Positions 8,497 through 16,500 are shown, counted from the first letter of the stretch. The stretch: DNA of 33,210 nucleotides from Brachyspira pilosicoli (GCF_008016535.1 NZ_SAXY01000051.1:1-33210), one strand, 5' to 3'. The notes: generated by a model not told the origin, from the sequence alone. Numbers and translations: made by a program.

Positions 8497-8744
8497 TTTA
8501 TTTTTACCTCGATAAAATAATATAATAATATATATTTTATTTTTAAAAAAGATATAGCAAATAAAATTTTTATTTAAATAACTATGATTTTTTTATAAAA
8601 ATACATGTTCATTTAAATATTATATTATTTTAATAACATATAATTAGAAATATTTTTTATTATCAATATTAATTATTTAAAATTAAATATATAATTAATA
8701 ATCTTAATATATTATAAAAAATTATTTTGTAAAAGGCTTAATTT

Positions 8745-9638
8745 ATGGAAATTAGGGTATTAAAATATTTTTTAACAACCATAAGAGAGGGCAACATTAC
8801 TAAAGCAGCAAAATATCTTAATCTCACTCAGCCTAATTTATCTAGACAAATAAATATGCTTGAAAGAGATATAGGTCATAAACTTTTTGAAAGAAAACAT
8901 AATAATATAATTCTCACTCCTGAAGGTATTTTATTAAAAAAGAGAGCTGAAGAAATAATAAATATGGTAGATAAAACAAGAGCCGAGTTTAATTTTACTG
9001 ATAAGGTCATAGCGGGTGATATATTTATTGGTGCAGGGGAGACTTGGGCTATGAGTTTGGTTGCTTCTGTGATGAAAGATGTGCAGAAAGATTATCCGCA
9101 TATAAAATACAATATTTACAGCGGCAATTTTCAAGACATTACAGAAAAACTTGATAAGGGGTTACTTGATTTTGGATTATTAATTGACCCTGCTGATTTA
9201 TCTAAATATGATTATTTAAAAATGCCTGTAAAAGATACTTGGGGATTAGCTATGAGAAAAGATTCTCCTCTTTCAAATAAAAAAAATATAACAAAAAAGG
9301 ATTTATTAAATATTCCATTAATAATTTCGAGGCAGGTAATAGAAACAGAAATAGAGGACAATGATTTTTCAAGATGGTTTTCTGACACTTTTAACAATCT
9401 TAATATAACAGCAACCTATAACCTAATTTACAATGCATTAATTATGGTAGGTGAAGGTATGGGGTATGCTTTATGTTTAGATAAGTTAATAGATAATATG
9501 GAGCATCAAAATATTTGTTTTTTACCTTTAAAGCCGAAATTAGAATCTGGAATTAATATAGTTTGGAAGAAGAATCAGGAGTTTTCAATGGCATCAAAGA
9601 TATTTCTTCATGTACTTAAAAATAAATTTACTTCATAA
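8745..9638 (+). CDS. LysR-family transcriptional regulator
   Basis: This is a 297-residue cytoplasmic DNA-binding regulator. The N-terminal winged helix-turn-helix is clear: LKYFLTTIREGNITKAAKYL, then NLTQPNLSRQINMLERDIG and KLFERKHNNIILTPEG (residues 6-66). Residues about 90-295 form the periplasmic-binding-protein-like effector domain. The length is typical of the family. It is divergent from the MFS transporter, which is the most likely target. The effector is unknown. Confidence 0.93.
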   Translation: MEIRVLKYFLTTIREGNITKAAKYLNLTQPNLSRQINMLERDIGHKLFERKHNNIILTPEGILLKKRAEEIINMVDKTRAEFNFTDKVIAGDIFIGAGETWAMSLVASVMKDVQKDYPHIKYNIYSGNFQDITEKLDKGLLDFGLLIDPADLSKYDYLKMPVKDTWGLAMRKDSPLSNKKNITKKDLLNIPLIISRQVIETEIEDNDFSRWFSDTFNNLNITATYNLIYNALIMVGEGMGYALCLDKLIDNMEHQNICFLPLKPKLESGINIVWKKNQEFSMASKIFLHVLKNKFTS

Positions 9639-9895
9639 CGCATGGTAAAAAACTACAAAATATAAGTGCATTTCTATTTTTTATATAGTCCTAAAATTAA
9701 AACTGTTAAAACGTGCGGTGTACAATACAGCGAATTTAAAAAACGCTTGGGTGGGTGCTTTAAATTATAATTAAATAAAAAATATAAAATAATTTCTAAT
9801 GCAAAATAAAATTATAAAATCTAGAGGGTGGGGAGAGAAAATGAAATTTTTAAAATTTATTTACACTTGGGGGTTTTTATGTTAATAGACTGAAA
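9639..9895. other. Intergenic stretch with G-rich boxes and a CGTGCGG motif
   Basis: The gap holds ACGTGCGGTG (9711-9720), CTTGGGTGGGTGC (near 9748), GAGGGTGGGGAG (near 9825) and CTTGGGGG (near 9868). All are GC islands in very AT-rich DNA. A 14-codon frame at 9841-9885 follows the GGGGAGAG box. I would not call it a gene without more evidence. Confidence 0.5.
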
Positions 9896-10990
9896 TTATT
9901 TCAAATTGTCTTTGAAGAATTGTGATAATTTTTCAAAAGGAATTTTCTCCATATTGTCATATAAATCAACATGGTCAGCATCTTCTACTATTACTAATTC
10001 TTTTGGCTCTAACGCTTCTTTATAAACATCTTCAGAGTAGTATCTTGAATGAGCATTTTCTCCAGCTACCAAAAGTATAGGAGTAGGAGAAACATCTTTA
10101 ATATTAGCCATTAAAGGAAAGTTCCAAAATGATATAGGCATTGTTGCTGTCCAAGAAGTAACAAAATTTATAGCTCTAGGATGATAAGCTCTTTTAGCAT
10201 AATAGTTGTAGAATGCAGCAAATACAGGGTCAGCATTTTCTGGAAGTTCTTTTGGTACAACCATTGCAGAAGCTTGTATATTATTATTAGCATCAAAAGT
10301 AGGTTCATGATTTCCTAAAGCATAAGTATTGTTTTCTGCATCTTTCCAACGCTGCTCGCTTAAATATTCTCTTATTATTCTTCTTTGCTCAGGTGTGTAA
10401 TAATCTTGATGACCTCTGCTCATATCTCTTGACATATCATACATTGAAAGAGTTGCTACAGCTTTTATTCTAGTATCAGTTCCAGCAGCAGTAATAGCCA
10501 TACCAGAAAGTCCACAAATACCTATTGCACCAATACGGTTTCTATCTACATAATCAAGCAAACCTAAATAATCTACAGCAGCACTATAATCTTCAGTAAA
10601 TATATCAGGTGAAGAAGTATTTCTTACATCGCCTCCGCTCTCACCTGTAAAAGACGGGTCAAATGCTAAAGCAATAAAACCATAAGCAGCCATCTCTTGA
10701 GCATATAATCCTGAAGCCTGTTCTTTAACTGCTCCAAATGGTCCAGATACAACTATCGCAGGATTTTTTTGATTGGTATAATTTTCTGGTAAATATAAAT
10801 CCCCTGCTATTTCTATGCCATAACGATTTTTAAATCTTACTTTTTCCATTTCTATATTTGTGTAAATTTTAAAAACTCTTGTATCCATTTCATCTCCTCC
10901 TTTAGATTGATTATTTTGGTTATTTTGTGATTGATTACAAGACATTAAAAAAGTTAATATTAAAGTTGCTGCTAATATTGTTTTTTTCAT
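9896..10990 (-). CDS. Alpha/beta-hydrolase lipoprotein (dienelactone hydrolase-like)
   Basis: Residues 1-18 form a lipoprotein signal (FLMSC, lipidated Cys18), followed by an Asn/Gln-rich linker. The rest is an alpha/beta-hydrolase fold: NPAIVVSGPFGAVKE (oxyanion region), the nucleophile elbow GAIGICGLSG (154-163), VAGENAHS (acid region) and VEDADHVDLYD (catalytic His). The nucleophile could be Cys159, as in dienelactone-hydrolase-like proteins, or Ser162 in GLSGM. The substrate is unknown. It lies 23 bases after the sugar O-acetyltransferase on the same strand, so the two are probably co-transcribed. An internal ATG at 10888 (Met35) has its own excellent Shine-Dalgarno and would give a non-lipidated cytoplasmic form. 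Confidence 0.8.
   Translation of the reverse strand: MKKTILAATLILTFLMSCNQSQNNQNNQSKGGDEMDTRVFKIYTNIEMEKVRFKNRYGIEIAGDLYLPENYTNQKNPAIVVSGPFGAVKEQASGLYAQEMAAYGFIALAFDPSFTGESGGDVRNTSSPDIFTEDYSAAVDYLGLLDYVDRNRIGAIGICGLSGMAITAAGTDTRIKAVATLSMYDMSRDMSRGHQDYYTPEQRRIIREYLSEQRWKDAENNTYALGNHEPTFDANNNIQASAMVVPKELPENADPVFAAFYNYYAKRAYHPRAINFVTSWTATMPISFWNFPLMANIKDVSPTPILLVAGENAHSRYYSEDVYKEALEPKELVIVEDADHVDLYDNMEKIPFEKLSQFFKDNLK
10886..10903 (-). promoter_or_regulatory. Internal Shine-Dalgarno and second start in the hydrolase gene
   Basis: On the minus strand AAAGGAGG (10896-10903) lies seven bases before the ATG at 10886-10888 (Met35). The first start at 10990 also has a good site (AAGGAG). Both could be used. 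Confidence 0.55.
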
Positions 10991-11013
10991 TTAACGCTCC
11001 TTAATTTTATTTA

Positions 11014-11580
11014 TTATAAATTTTTTATAATTTTAGCAGGCACTCCTCTAACTATCACATTAGAAGGCACATCTTTATTAACCAAAGCACCAGCAGCTAT
11101 TATTGAGTTATCTCCTATAGTTATGCCTCCGAGTATATTAGCCCCAGAGCCTATCCAAACATTATTACCTATAACTACTTTTGACGGATATGTTGTGCTT
11201 CTATGTTCTAAATCAAAACCATGATTTAAAGTTGATATAGTAACATTCATTCCAAGAAATACATTGTCTCCTATAGTTATTCCCCCTCTGTCTTGAAATG
11301 AGCAGCCGCAGTTAAAAAACACATTCTTTCCAATTTTTATGTTTCTTCCAAAGTCGCTGTAAAATGGCGGGAAGCATGTAAAGCTTTCATCTATATTTTC
11401 TCCTGTTAGCTTTTCAAATAATTTTCTTACCTCTTCTGGAGTGTGATAACTATTATTAATTTCCATACATGTTTTTATTGCATTTTGTGCACATTCATGC
11501 AAAAATGGTGAAAGCTCTTTATCAATGCTTGATACAGGGTTGCCGTCTTTGCAGTATTTTATAAACTCTTCAATATTCAT
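11014..11580 (-). CDS. Sugar O-acetyltransferase (maltose acetyltransferase/NodL family)
   Basis: This enzyme transfers acetyl from acetyl-CoA to a sugar hydroxyl. The N-terminal helical part (about 1-65) is the Mac domain. From about residue 75 the left-handed beta-helix repeats appear (IGKNVFFNCGCSFQDRG, ITIGDNVFLGMNVTISTLNH, VVIGNNVWIGSGANILGG, ITIGDNSIIAAGALVNKDVP). The catalytic His lies in STLNHGFD, and the C-terminus is the standard GVPAKIIKNL. The 188 residues match the family. The start has AAAGGAAG upstream. A hybrid promoter formed by the adjacent IS end probably drives this gene and the hydrolase after it. Confidence 0.92.
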   Translation of the reverse strand: MNIEEFIKYCKDGNPVSSIDKELSPFLHECAQNAIKTCMEINNSYHTPEEVRKLFEKLTGENIDESFTCFPPFYSDFGRNIKIGKNVFFNCGCSFQDRGGITIGDNVFLGMNVTISTLNHGFDLEHRSTTYPSKVVIGNNVWIGSGANILGGITIGDNSIIAAGALVNKDVPSNVIVRGVPAKIIKNL

Positions 11581-11629
11581 TTAGTTACTTCCTTTATTTT
11601 AATTTATTTGCATTTTATAGAGAAAAGTA

Positions 11630-11657
11630 ATTATATCAAATATTTATGAGTTGTCAT
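11630..11657 (-). promoter_or_regulatory. Hybrid promoter: -35 from IS end, -10 from host DNA
   Basis: On the minus strand ATGACA (11652-11657) is the terminal six bases of IS copy A, one base away from TTGACA. After exactly 16 bases comes TATAAT (11630-11635), in host sequence. The acetyltransferase ATG follows about 50 bases later. The site before insertion would have had GATATA at this -35 position, judged from the DNA beyond the right target duplicate. Confidence 0.6.
11637..11651. repeat. 15-bp target duplication of IS copy A, left
   Basis: CAAATATTTATGAGT is repeated exactly at 12688-12702, on the other side of the element. Confidence 0.92.
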
Positions 11658-12687
11658 GGAGCCATAGATATTGTACTTTTACTTGCTATAATATTTTTGA
11701 TTCTTTCTTTGATTGTAATATACAATAACGAAGAAATCAATCTTTGATTGTTATAAAAATGTGTATATTCTTTTAATTTTTCTCTTAATAATTCTACAGT
11801 TATATTTTTATTTAATCGTGAATAAAATTCTCTTTCGTCTATACCGTGTACTCTTTCTACTACGCCATTGTATCTTGGTGTAGCTACAGGAATATATCTC
11901 CTCTCTAATTTATTTTTTAAGCAGTATTCATCAAAAATATTTATTTTAGGAGTATTAATACAGCGATAAGTATATTCTATACCATTGTCCGTTTGTATAG
12001 CCTGTATCTTAAAAGGTGAAGTTTTTAAGACATATTTTAAGAAAGATAAAGCACTATAAGGTGTTTTATCCTCATAGATTTGCCTCCAACTATAACGTGT
12101 AGCTAAATCTACAGCAGTGAATTGATAAACTGTTTTTCTGCCTAATTTGATATATTTAGTGTCTATTTGAACTATTTTGCCTTCTTTTTCTATCTTAGAG
12201 ACAAATTTTCGTTTATCATATCGCTTCTTTTTCTTTTTTGTTTTATATCTCCAAAGATTATTTCTTTTTAGTACATTCTCTATAGCTGTAACACCTATCT
12301 TAATGCCTTCACGATTTAAATATGCTTTAATATAATGCTTACCTCGATATTCTTTAGTATAGAGTTCAATAATTAAATTAATAGCTTTTTAATTATTAAA
12401 GATATTTGGGGAAGTTTTTGGTCTAGTGCTAAAATTGGCGACAGTTCCAGTGTCTTTATATTTTTTAAGCCAAGCATAAAAAGTAGATTTGGGTATTTCT
12501 TCTATCTTTAAAAATCTTTTAATATTTTTAGTTTCTAATGCTTCATCCACTATAAATAATTTAAATTCTGTGCTATAATCTTTTTTCATAGTAGCATCCT
12601 TTTTATTTGTTTTCTGTTCAAAATATTATAACAAGGATACTGCTTTTTTTAAACTAAAAAACGTGCAATATGTATGGCTCCTAAACA
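11652..12687 (-). mobile_element. IS481-like insertion sequence, copy A (defective transposase)
   Basis: A 1036-bp element with TGT...ACA ends. The left end is TGTCATGGAGCC and the complement of the right end is TGTTTAGGAGCC, forming an imperfect inverted repeat of about 25 bp. It is flanked by a 15-bp target duplication. It is the most diverged of the four copies here, differing from the others at its right end, and its transposase is interrupted. Confidence 0.93.
11654..12589 (-). pseudogene. IS481-like transposase, broken by a nonsense codon
   Basis: The gene is the same length (936 bp) as the intact transposases at 13707, 26498 and 29456. Codon 67, CAA (Gln) in the other copies, is TAA here at 12389-12391, leaving a 66-residue helix-turn-helix fragment. 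I see no net insertion or deletion in the rest, which still contains the DDE catalytic region. The fragment might still bind the element's ends, but the copy cannot move by itself. Transposase from the sister copies could act on it. Confidence 0.88.
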
Positions 12688-12702
12688 CAAATATTTATGA
12701 GT
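12688..12702. repeat. 15-bp target duplication of IS copy A, right
   Basis: Exact copy of 11637-11651. Confidence 0.92.
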
Positions 12703-12781
12703 TATATCTTTTTATGCCTAAAAGGTATAGTTTGCTTATTTAAATAAACTATCAATTAAATACAAAAATTACTATGAAAGA

Positions 12782-12810
12782 TTGACAAACGTATATGAAA
12801 AGTATATAAT
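12782..12810 (+). promoter_or_regulatory. Consensus sigma70 promoter of the zinc-ribbon/TPR operon
   Basis: TTGACA (12782-12787), exactly 17 bases, TATAAT (12805-12810): a full match to the housekeeping consensus. The first convincing gene starts at 12973, leaving a leader of about 155 bases with no supported gene in it. This is the strongest promoter in the window on sequence alone. Confidence 0.85.
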
Positions 12811-12972
12811 TATTAACATAATATTAGCAGTATAAGGTTTAATTATGTTATTTAATCGCATCGCATCGTCTTATTTTACTATAAAACATTATTTCAATCT
12901 TTGGAAATACTTAAATATATTAATGCATTTTCTTTTGGCATTGCAAAAAAAATTATGTAAAAGGAGAATATT

Positions 12973-13224
12973 ATGGCTAATTTTTACTGCGAATATTGCG
13001 GGGCTAAATTTTCTAATGCTTCTTCTCTATTATCTCAATCATGCTCAAGACATCCTAGTGGTTTTCATAAAGGAAAGCATAAACTTTATGAGGGAAGCGA
13101 AAAAACCAAATACCTATGTAAATACTGCGGAGCTTCATTTAATTCATTAAGTTCATTAACTTCTCAAACTTGTTCAAAGCATCCGAATGGTTTCCATAAG
13201 GGCAAACATGCACCAACATTATAA
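12973..13224 (+). CDS. Small protein with two tandem zinc-ribbon-like repeats
   Basis: The 83 residues are two near-identical units, 6-36 and 49-79, 43 residues apart. Each has the pattern C-x2-C-G-x2-F-x5-SL-x3-C-x2-HP-x-GFHKGKH. The cysteines are 6, 9, 24 and 49, 52, 67, followed by His27/His70 and conserved His32, His36 and His75, His79, so each unit should bind one zinc. The lysine/histidine-rich end of each unit could contact nucleic acid or acidic lipid. AAAGGAG precedes the ATG at the ideal distance. It is the first gene behind a consensus promoter and is followed 20 bases later by the TPR/TM2 gene. I know of similar small repeats in other gut bacteria, but no function I can name. Confidence 0.85.
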   Translation: MANFYCEYCGAKFSNASSLLSQSCSRHPSGFHKGKHKLYEGSEKTKYLCKYCGASFNSLSSLTSQTCSKHPNGFHKGKHAPTL

Positions 13225-13244
13225 TAAAATAATAGGAGTTTTTT

Positions 13245-13616
13245 ATGTTAAATAATAATATGGTAATTAAAACAAATGTTTACTATCAAAGAATATTTTA
13301 CAATAGATTAAATTCATTTATAGATAATATTAGAAATGCATCAGATAATAATATTATATCTCTAACAGAGCCTAAAAAAGTATATATAAATTTAAAAAAT
13401 GGCTTAAATGATTTATTTTTAGCTATATATGATGATAATAATAAAAACTATTTAGAAAAACATAATCCATATTTGGAAGCTATATATGAGCTATTAATTT
13501 ATGACTGTATAGATAAATTTGAATATTGTCATAAAAAAATTATTGATCATGTAAAGGAAACAGATATAGAAATGTATTATAAAAGTCAAGAATCATCTTT
13601 GACTGCGACTGTTTAG
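13245..13616 (+). pseudogene. TPR/TM2 protein gene, 5' fragment split by IS copy B
   Basis: The ATG at 13245 has AGGAG upstream. The fragment has 122 native residues, mostly helical and without a recognised domain, then runs into the element and stops one codon later. Removing the element and one copy of the duplicated target joins it in frame to the fragment at 14650 (…SSLTAT then LLEGMS…), giving one protein of 467 residues. A truncated helical product may still be made. Confidence 0.85.
13594..13609. repeat. Target duplication of IS copy B, left
   Basis: CATCTTTGACTGCGAC is repeated at 14645-14660. The exact length is 15 to 17 because the ends of the element share bases with the site. Confidence 0.9.
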
Positions 13617-13655
13617 GAGTATGAGATATTGGACATTTTTTAGTATAAAAAAAGC

Positions 13656-13703
13656 AGTATCCTTGTTATAATATTTTGATATAGAAAATAAATAAAGGAT
13701 ACT
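13656..13703 (+). promoter_or_regulatory. Transposase promoter -10 inside a hairpin that can cover the ribosome-binding site
   Basis: AGTATCCTT (13656-13664) is complementary to AAGGATACT (13695-13703), which contains the Shine-Dalgarno just before the ATG at 13707. The element's own TATAAT (13667-13672) lies between the arms. Only transcripts that enter from outside contain both arms. The same arrangement is present in the other three copies, with one change in copy A. Confidence 0.6.
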
Positions 13704-13706
13704 ACT

Positions 13707-14642
13707 ATGAAAAAAGATTATAGCACAGAATTTAAATTATTTATAGTGGATGAAGCATTAGAAACTAAAAATATTAAAAGATTTTTAAAGATAGAAGAAA
13801 TACCCAAATCTACTTTTTATGCTTGGCTTAAAAAATATAAAGACACTGGAACTGTCGCCAATTTTAGCACTAGACCAAAAACTTCCCCAAATATCTTTAA
13901 TAACCAAAAAGCTATTAATTTAATTATTAAACTCTATACTAAAGAATATCGAGGTAAGCATTATATTAAAGCATATTTAAATCGTGAAGGCATTAAGATA
14001 GGTGTTACAGCTATAGAGAATGTACTAAAAAGAAATAATCTTTGGAGATATAAAACAAAAAAGAAAAAGAAGCGATATGATAAACGAAAATTTGTCTCTA
14101 AAATACAAAAAGAAGGCAAAATAGTTCAAATAGACACTAAATATATCAAATTAGGCAGAAAAACAGTCTATCAGTTCACTGCTGTCGATTTAGCTACTCG
14201 CTATAGTTGGAGGCAAATCTATGAGGATAAAACACCTTATAGTGCTTTATCTTTCTTAAAATATGTCTTAAAAACTTCACCTTTTAAGATACAATCTATA
14301 CAGACCGATAATGGTATAGAATATACATACCGCTGTATCAATACCTCTAAAATAAATATTTTTGATGAATACTGCTTAAAAAATAAATTAGAGAGGAGAT
14401 ATATTCCTATAGCAACACCAAGATATAACGGCGTAGTAGAAAGAGTACACGGCATAGACGAAAGAGAATTTTATTCACGATTAAATAAAAATATCACAGT
14501 AGAATTATTGAGAGAAAAATTAAAAGAATATACACATTTTTATAACAATCAAAGATTGATTTCTTCGTTATTGTATATTACAATCAAAGAAAGAATCAAA
14601 AATATTATAGCAAGTAAAAGTACAATATCTATGGCTCCATGA
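13707..14642 (+). CDS. IS481-like DDE transposase, copy B
   Basis: A 311-residue transposase. Residues about 1-60 are a helix-turn-helix (FLKIEEIPKSTFYAWLKKYK), then a second HTH region (RGKHYIKAYLNREGI). The integrase-core domain holds the DDE acidic triad: Asp in QIDTKY, Asp in QTDNG and Glu in VVERVH. The last codons, ending MAP, run into the terminal inverted repeat (ATGACA). It differs from copies C and D at a few residues (for example SLLYITI instead of SLGYITI). No frameshift or second frame is used, unlike IS3 elements. It appears active in principle. Confidence 0.93.
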   Translation: MKKDYSTEFKLFIVDEALETKNIKRFLKIEEIPKSTFYAWLKKYKDTGTVANFSTRPKTSPNIFNNQKAINLIIKLYTKEYRGKHYIKAYLNREGIKIGVTAIENVLKRNNLWRYKTKKKKKRYDKRKFVSKIQKEGKIVQIDTKYIKLGRKTVYQFTAVDLATRYSWRQIYEDKTPYSALSFLKYVLKTSPFKIQSIQTDNGIEYTYRCINTSKINIFDEYCLKNKLERRYIPIATPRYNGVVERVHGIDEREFYSRLNKNITVELLREKLKEYTHFYNNQRLISSLLYITIKERIKNIIASKSTISMAP

Positions 14643-14644
14643 CA

Positions 14645-14660
14645 CATCTTTGACTGCGAC
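14645..14660. repeat. Target duplication of IS copy B, right
   Basis: Exact copy of 13594-13609. Confidence 0.9.
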
Positions 14661-15699
14661 TTTATTAGAAGGGATGTCAATTAATGATTTTTGTAAGAAT
14701 AATAAATTAACATTCAAAGGCTTTGCTTATTCTGCAGCAGCAGCTATTTTTGAGAACAAAAAACAAGAAAAAAATATAAATGAAATATTTGAAATGAAAA
14801 AAAAGATGGGAGATAATATTTCTGAATTAATAGAATATTATATACTTGATCAAATAGATGCAGTATTTCAACGAACATTGGTTAATATACCAATATTTGT
14901 TCAATCTATTTATGAAGATAATTTCTTTATCTTCTTTGCCAATATTGATATAATAGGTGAAGATGATTCTATAAGAGAATTAAAATATAAAGTATTTAAT
15001 AATCCAAATGATTTAGAAAGTAAGTATCAACTAGCTTGCTATTATTTTGCTATAGAAAAATATTATTTATCATTAGCTTTAATTAATGAAGCTATAGAAA
15101 TTGATTTCAATAATTTAGATTATTTAGAATTATCTGCTTTAAATCAATTGATTTTAGGATTATATCCTGAAACTTCTGAAACCATAGATAAAGCTTTAAG
15201 TATAGATCAAGATAATAAAAATATTTTATCAATATTATGTCGTCTTAAATTATATACAGATGAGTATGATGAAGCTTTGAAAATTTCAGATAGATTATTA
15301 CAATGTGATCCAGAAAATGAAGATTATTTATTATTAAATGCAGATTGTTTATTGTCTTTAGATAAATTAAAAGATTCCCATAAAATATATCAAAAATTAT
15401 TTAAAAATAGTTCTTTTGATAAAGAATCTATCAAAGCTAAAATTGATTTTATTAAAGAAAAAAGAAATCTTTCAAATAAGAATTATAAATTTACTCTATT
15501 TTTATCAATAGTATTTCCATCATTTCAAAGATTTTATACAGGTAGAGTAAAATTAGGTTTTTTATATATAATAATATTAATTGCTTCATTTGTTATGAAT
15601 AAAATTTATATATTTGGTATTTTTTATCTATTAGATATCTGTTTATTGCTTTTGGGTAAATTTAAAGATAAAAATGGAAAATATGTAAGTCAATATTAA
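14650..15699 (+). pseudogene. TPR/TM2 protein gene, 3' fragment
   Basis: This is the larger part of the split gene, with 345 native residues. The frame could restart at TTG 14650 or, more likely, at ATG 14674 (MSINDFCKNN). After a helical N-terminal region, residues about 120-265 hold four or so TPR-like helical pairs (LASKYQ-type spacing, KALSIDQDNKNILSILCRLK, ALKISDRLLQCDPENEDYLL). The C-terminus is a TM2-like domain with two membrane segments: FYTGRVKLGFLYIIILIAS, then FYLLDICLLLLGKFKDKNG. The intact protein would place its TPRs in the cytoplasm, anchored to the membrane. It remains in the operon 62 bases before the DUF1232 gene. The insertion may also be polar on the downstream genes. Confidence 0.85.
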
Positions 15700-15761
15700 A
15701 TAAGGTTATTTTTAATTTATGATAAATAAAAAAATTGATAATAAAAAAATAGGAGATTTTT

Positions 15762-16082
15762 ATGAGTAATTATAATGATAATTCTAACCAACCAGCACAA
15801 TCTGGAATAGGACCTTGTATACCTTTAATATTAGCAATAATATACACTGTTTCTCCAGTAGATTTAGTACCTGATGTACTTCCCGTTGTAGGGTGGTTTG
15901 AAGATGCATTATTTTTAGTTGTAGGAGGTCTTAATGGGGTACAAAATGGACTTCTTGATGCCAATAGTTCATTAAGAGGGATAGTAAAATTCTTAAAATG
16001 GGGACTTTTAATATTAGGTGGAATAGGAATATTAATAGTAGTTCTTTTAGTTGTTTTAGTTTTCAAAGCAGTTGCAAATTAA
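15762..16082 (+). CDS. DUF1232 (YkvA-like) small membrane protein
   Basis: A 106-residue protein. The segment ILAIIYTVSPVDLVPDVLPV, followed by VGWFEDALFLVVGG (residues about 24-57), is the DUF1232 signature (tyrosine-x2-SPxDLxPD, then G-x2-x-D/E-D). A second long hydrophobic segment, about 78-103, follows (LILGGIGILIVVLLVVLVF). It is therefore an integral membrane protein with about two segments. AGGAG precedes the ATG. The family has no agreed function. Its place between two TPR membrane proteins suggests a membrane complex. Confidence 0.85.
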   Translation: MSNYNDNSNQPAQSGIGPCIPLILAIIYTVSPVDLVPDVLPVVGWFEDALFLVVGGLNGVQNGLLDANSSLRGIVKFLKWGLLILGGIGILIVVLLVVLVFKAVAN

Positions 16083-16098
16083 TAAAAAGGATATTAAT

Positions 16099-16500
16099 AT
16101 GTCATACGAAGAAATTAATAATCAATTAAGATCAGTTAATGAAAAAACAGAATTAATAGTATCATCTTCTAATAATTCAGATGGTATTATAGGGGCTATA
16201 GGTTCTATCTTTATCAATTTAAAAGAAATTGACAAAGAAATGTTATTAATAGACAGACAGTTTCAATATGTTATGAAAAAAGCAGATATTGATTTTAAAA
16301 AATTTAAATATAGTTTTGAATTAACTTCAGCTATGCTGCTTAATATTTCCAATCATTTAAATGTTTTTACACAGCAGATATTAAATATTCCTACAAATAC
16401 ACTTAATGAATTTGAAATACATCATAGAACAGAATTGCTTCATATGGTAAATAATTTGAGTATGAGAATTTCAGAAATGTTAATTAGTTTACTTAAATAA
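16099..16500 (+). CDS. Small helical protein of unknown function
   Basis: I take the ATG at 16099, which has AAAAAGGAT upstream; a TTG at 16072 would overlap the DUF1232 gene. The 133 residues are predicted mainly helical and hydrophilic, with a hydrophobic patch (SDGIIGAIGSIFINLKEID). There is no signal peptide, no clear membrane segment and no cysteine. I do not recognise it. It lies 16 bases after DUF1232 and 11 bases before the TPR-membrane gene, so it is part of the same operon and perhaps a soluble partner. Confidence 0.75.
   Translation: MSYEEINNQLRSVNEKTELIVSSSNNSDGIIGAIGSIFINLKEIDKEMLLIDRQFQYVMKKADIDFKKFKYSFELTSAMLLNISNHLNVFTQQILNIPTNTLNEFEIHHRTELLHMVNNLSMRISEMLISLLK

Larger units (their letters stand above)
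13610..14644 (+). mobile_element. IS481-like insertion sequence, copy B
   Basis: A 1035-bp element. The left end is TGTTTAGGAGTATGAG and the right end is GGCTCCATGACA. It carries an intact transposase and sits inside the TPR/TM2 gene. Confidence 0.95.

Noticed and set aside
12845-13150. A 101-codon plus-strand frame before and across the zinc-ribbon gene
   Set aside because: Its second half overlaps the convincing zinc-ribbon gene in another frame, it has no ribosome-binding site, and its composition looks like translated non-coding DNA.
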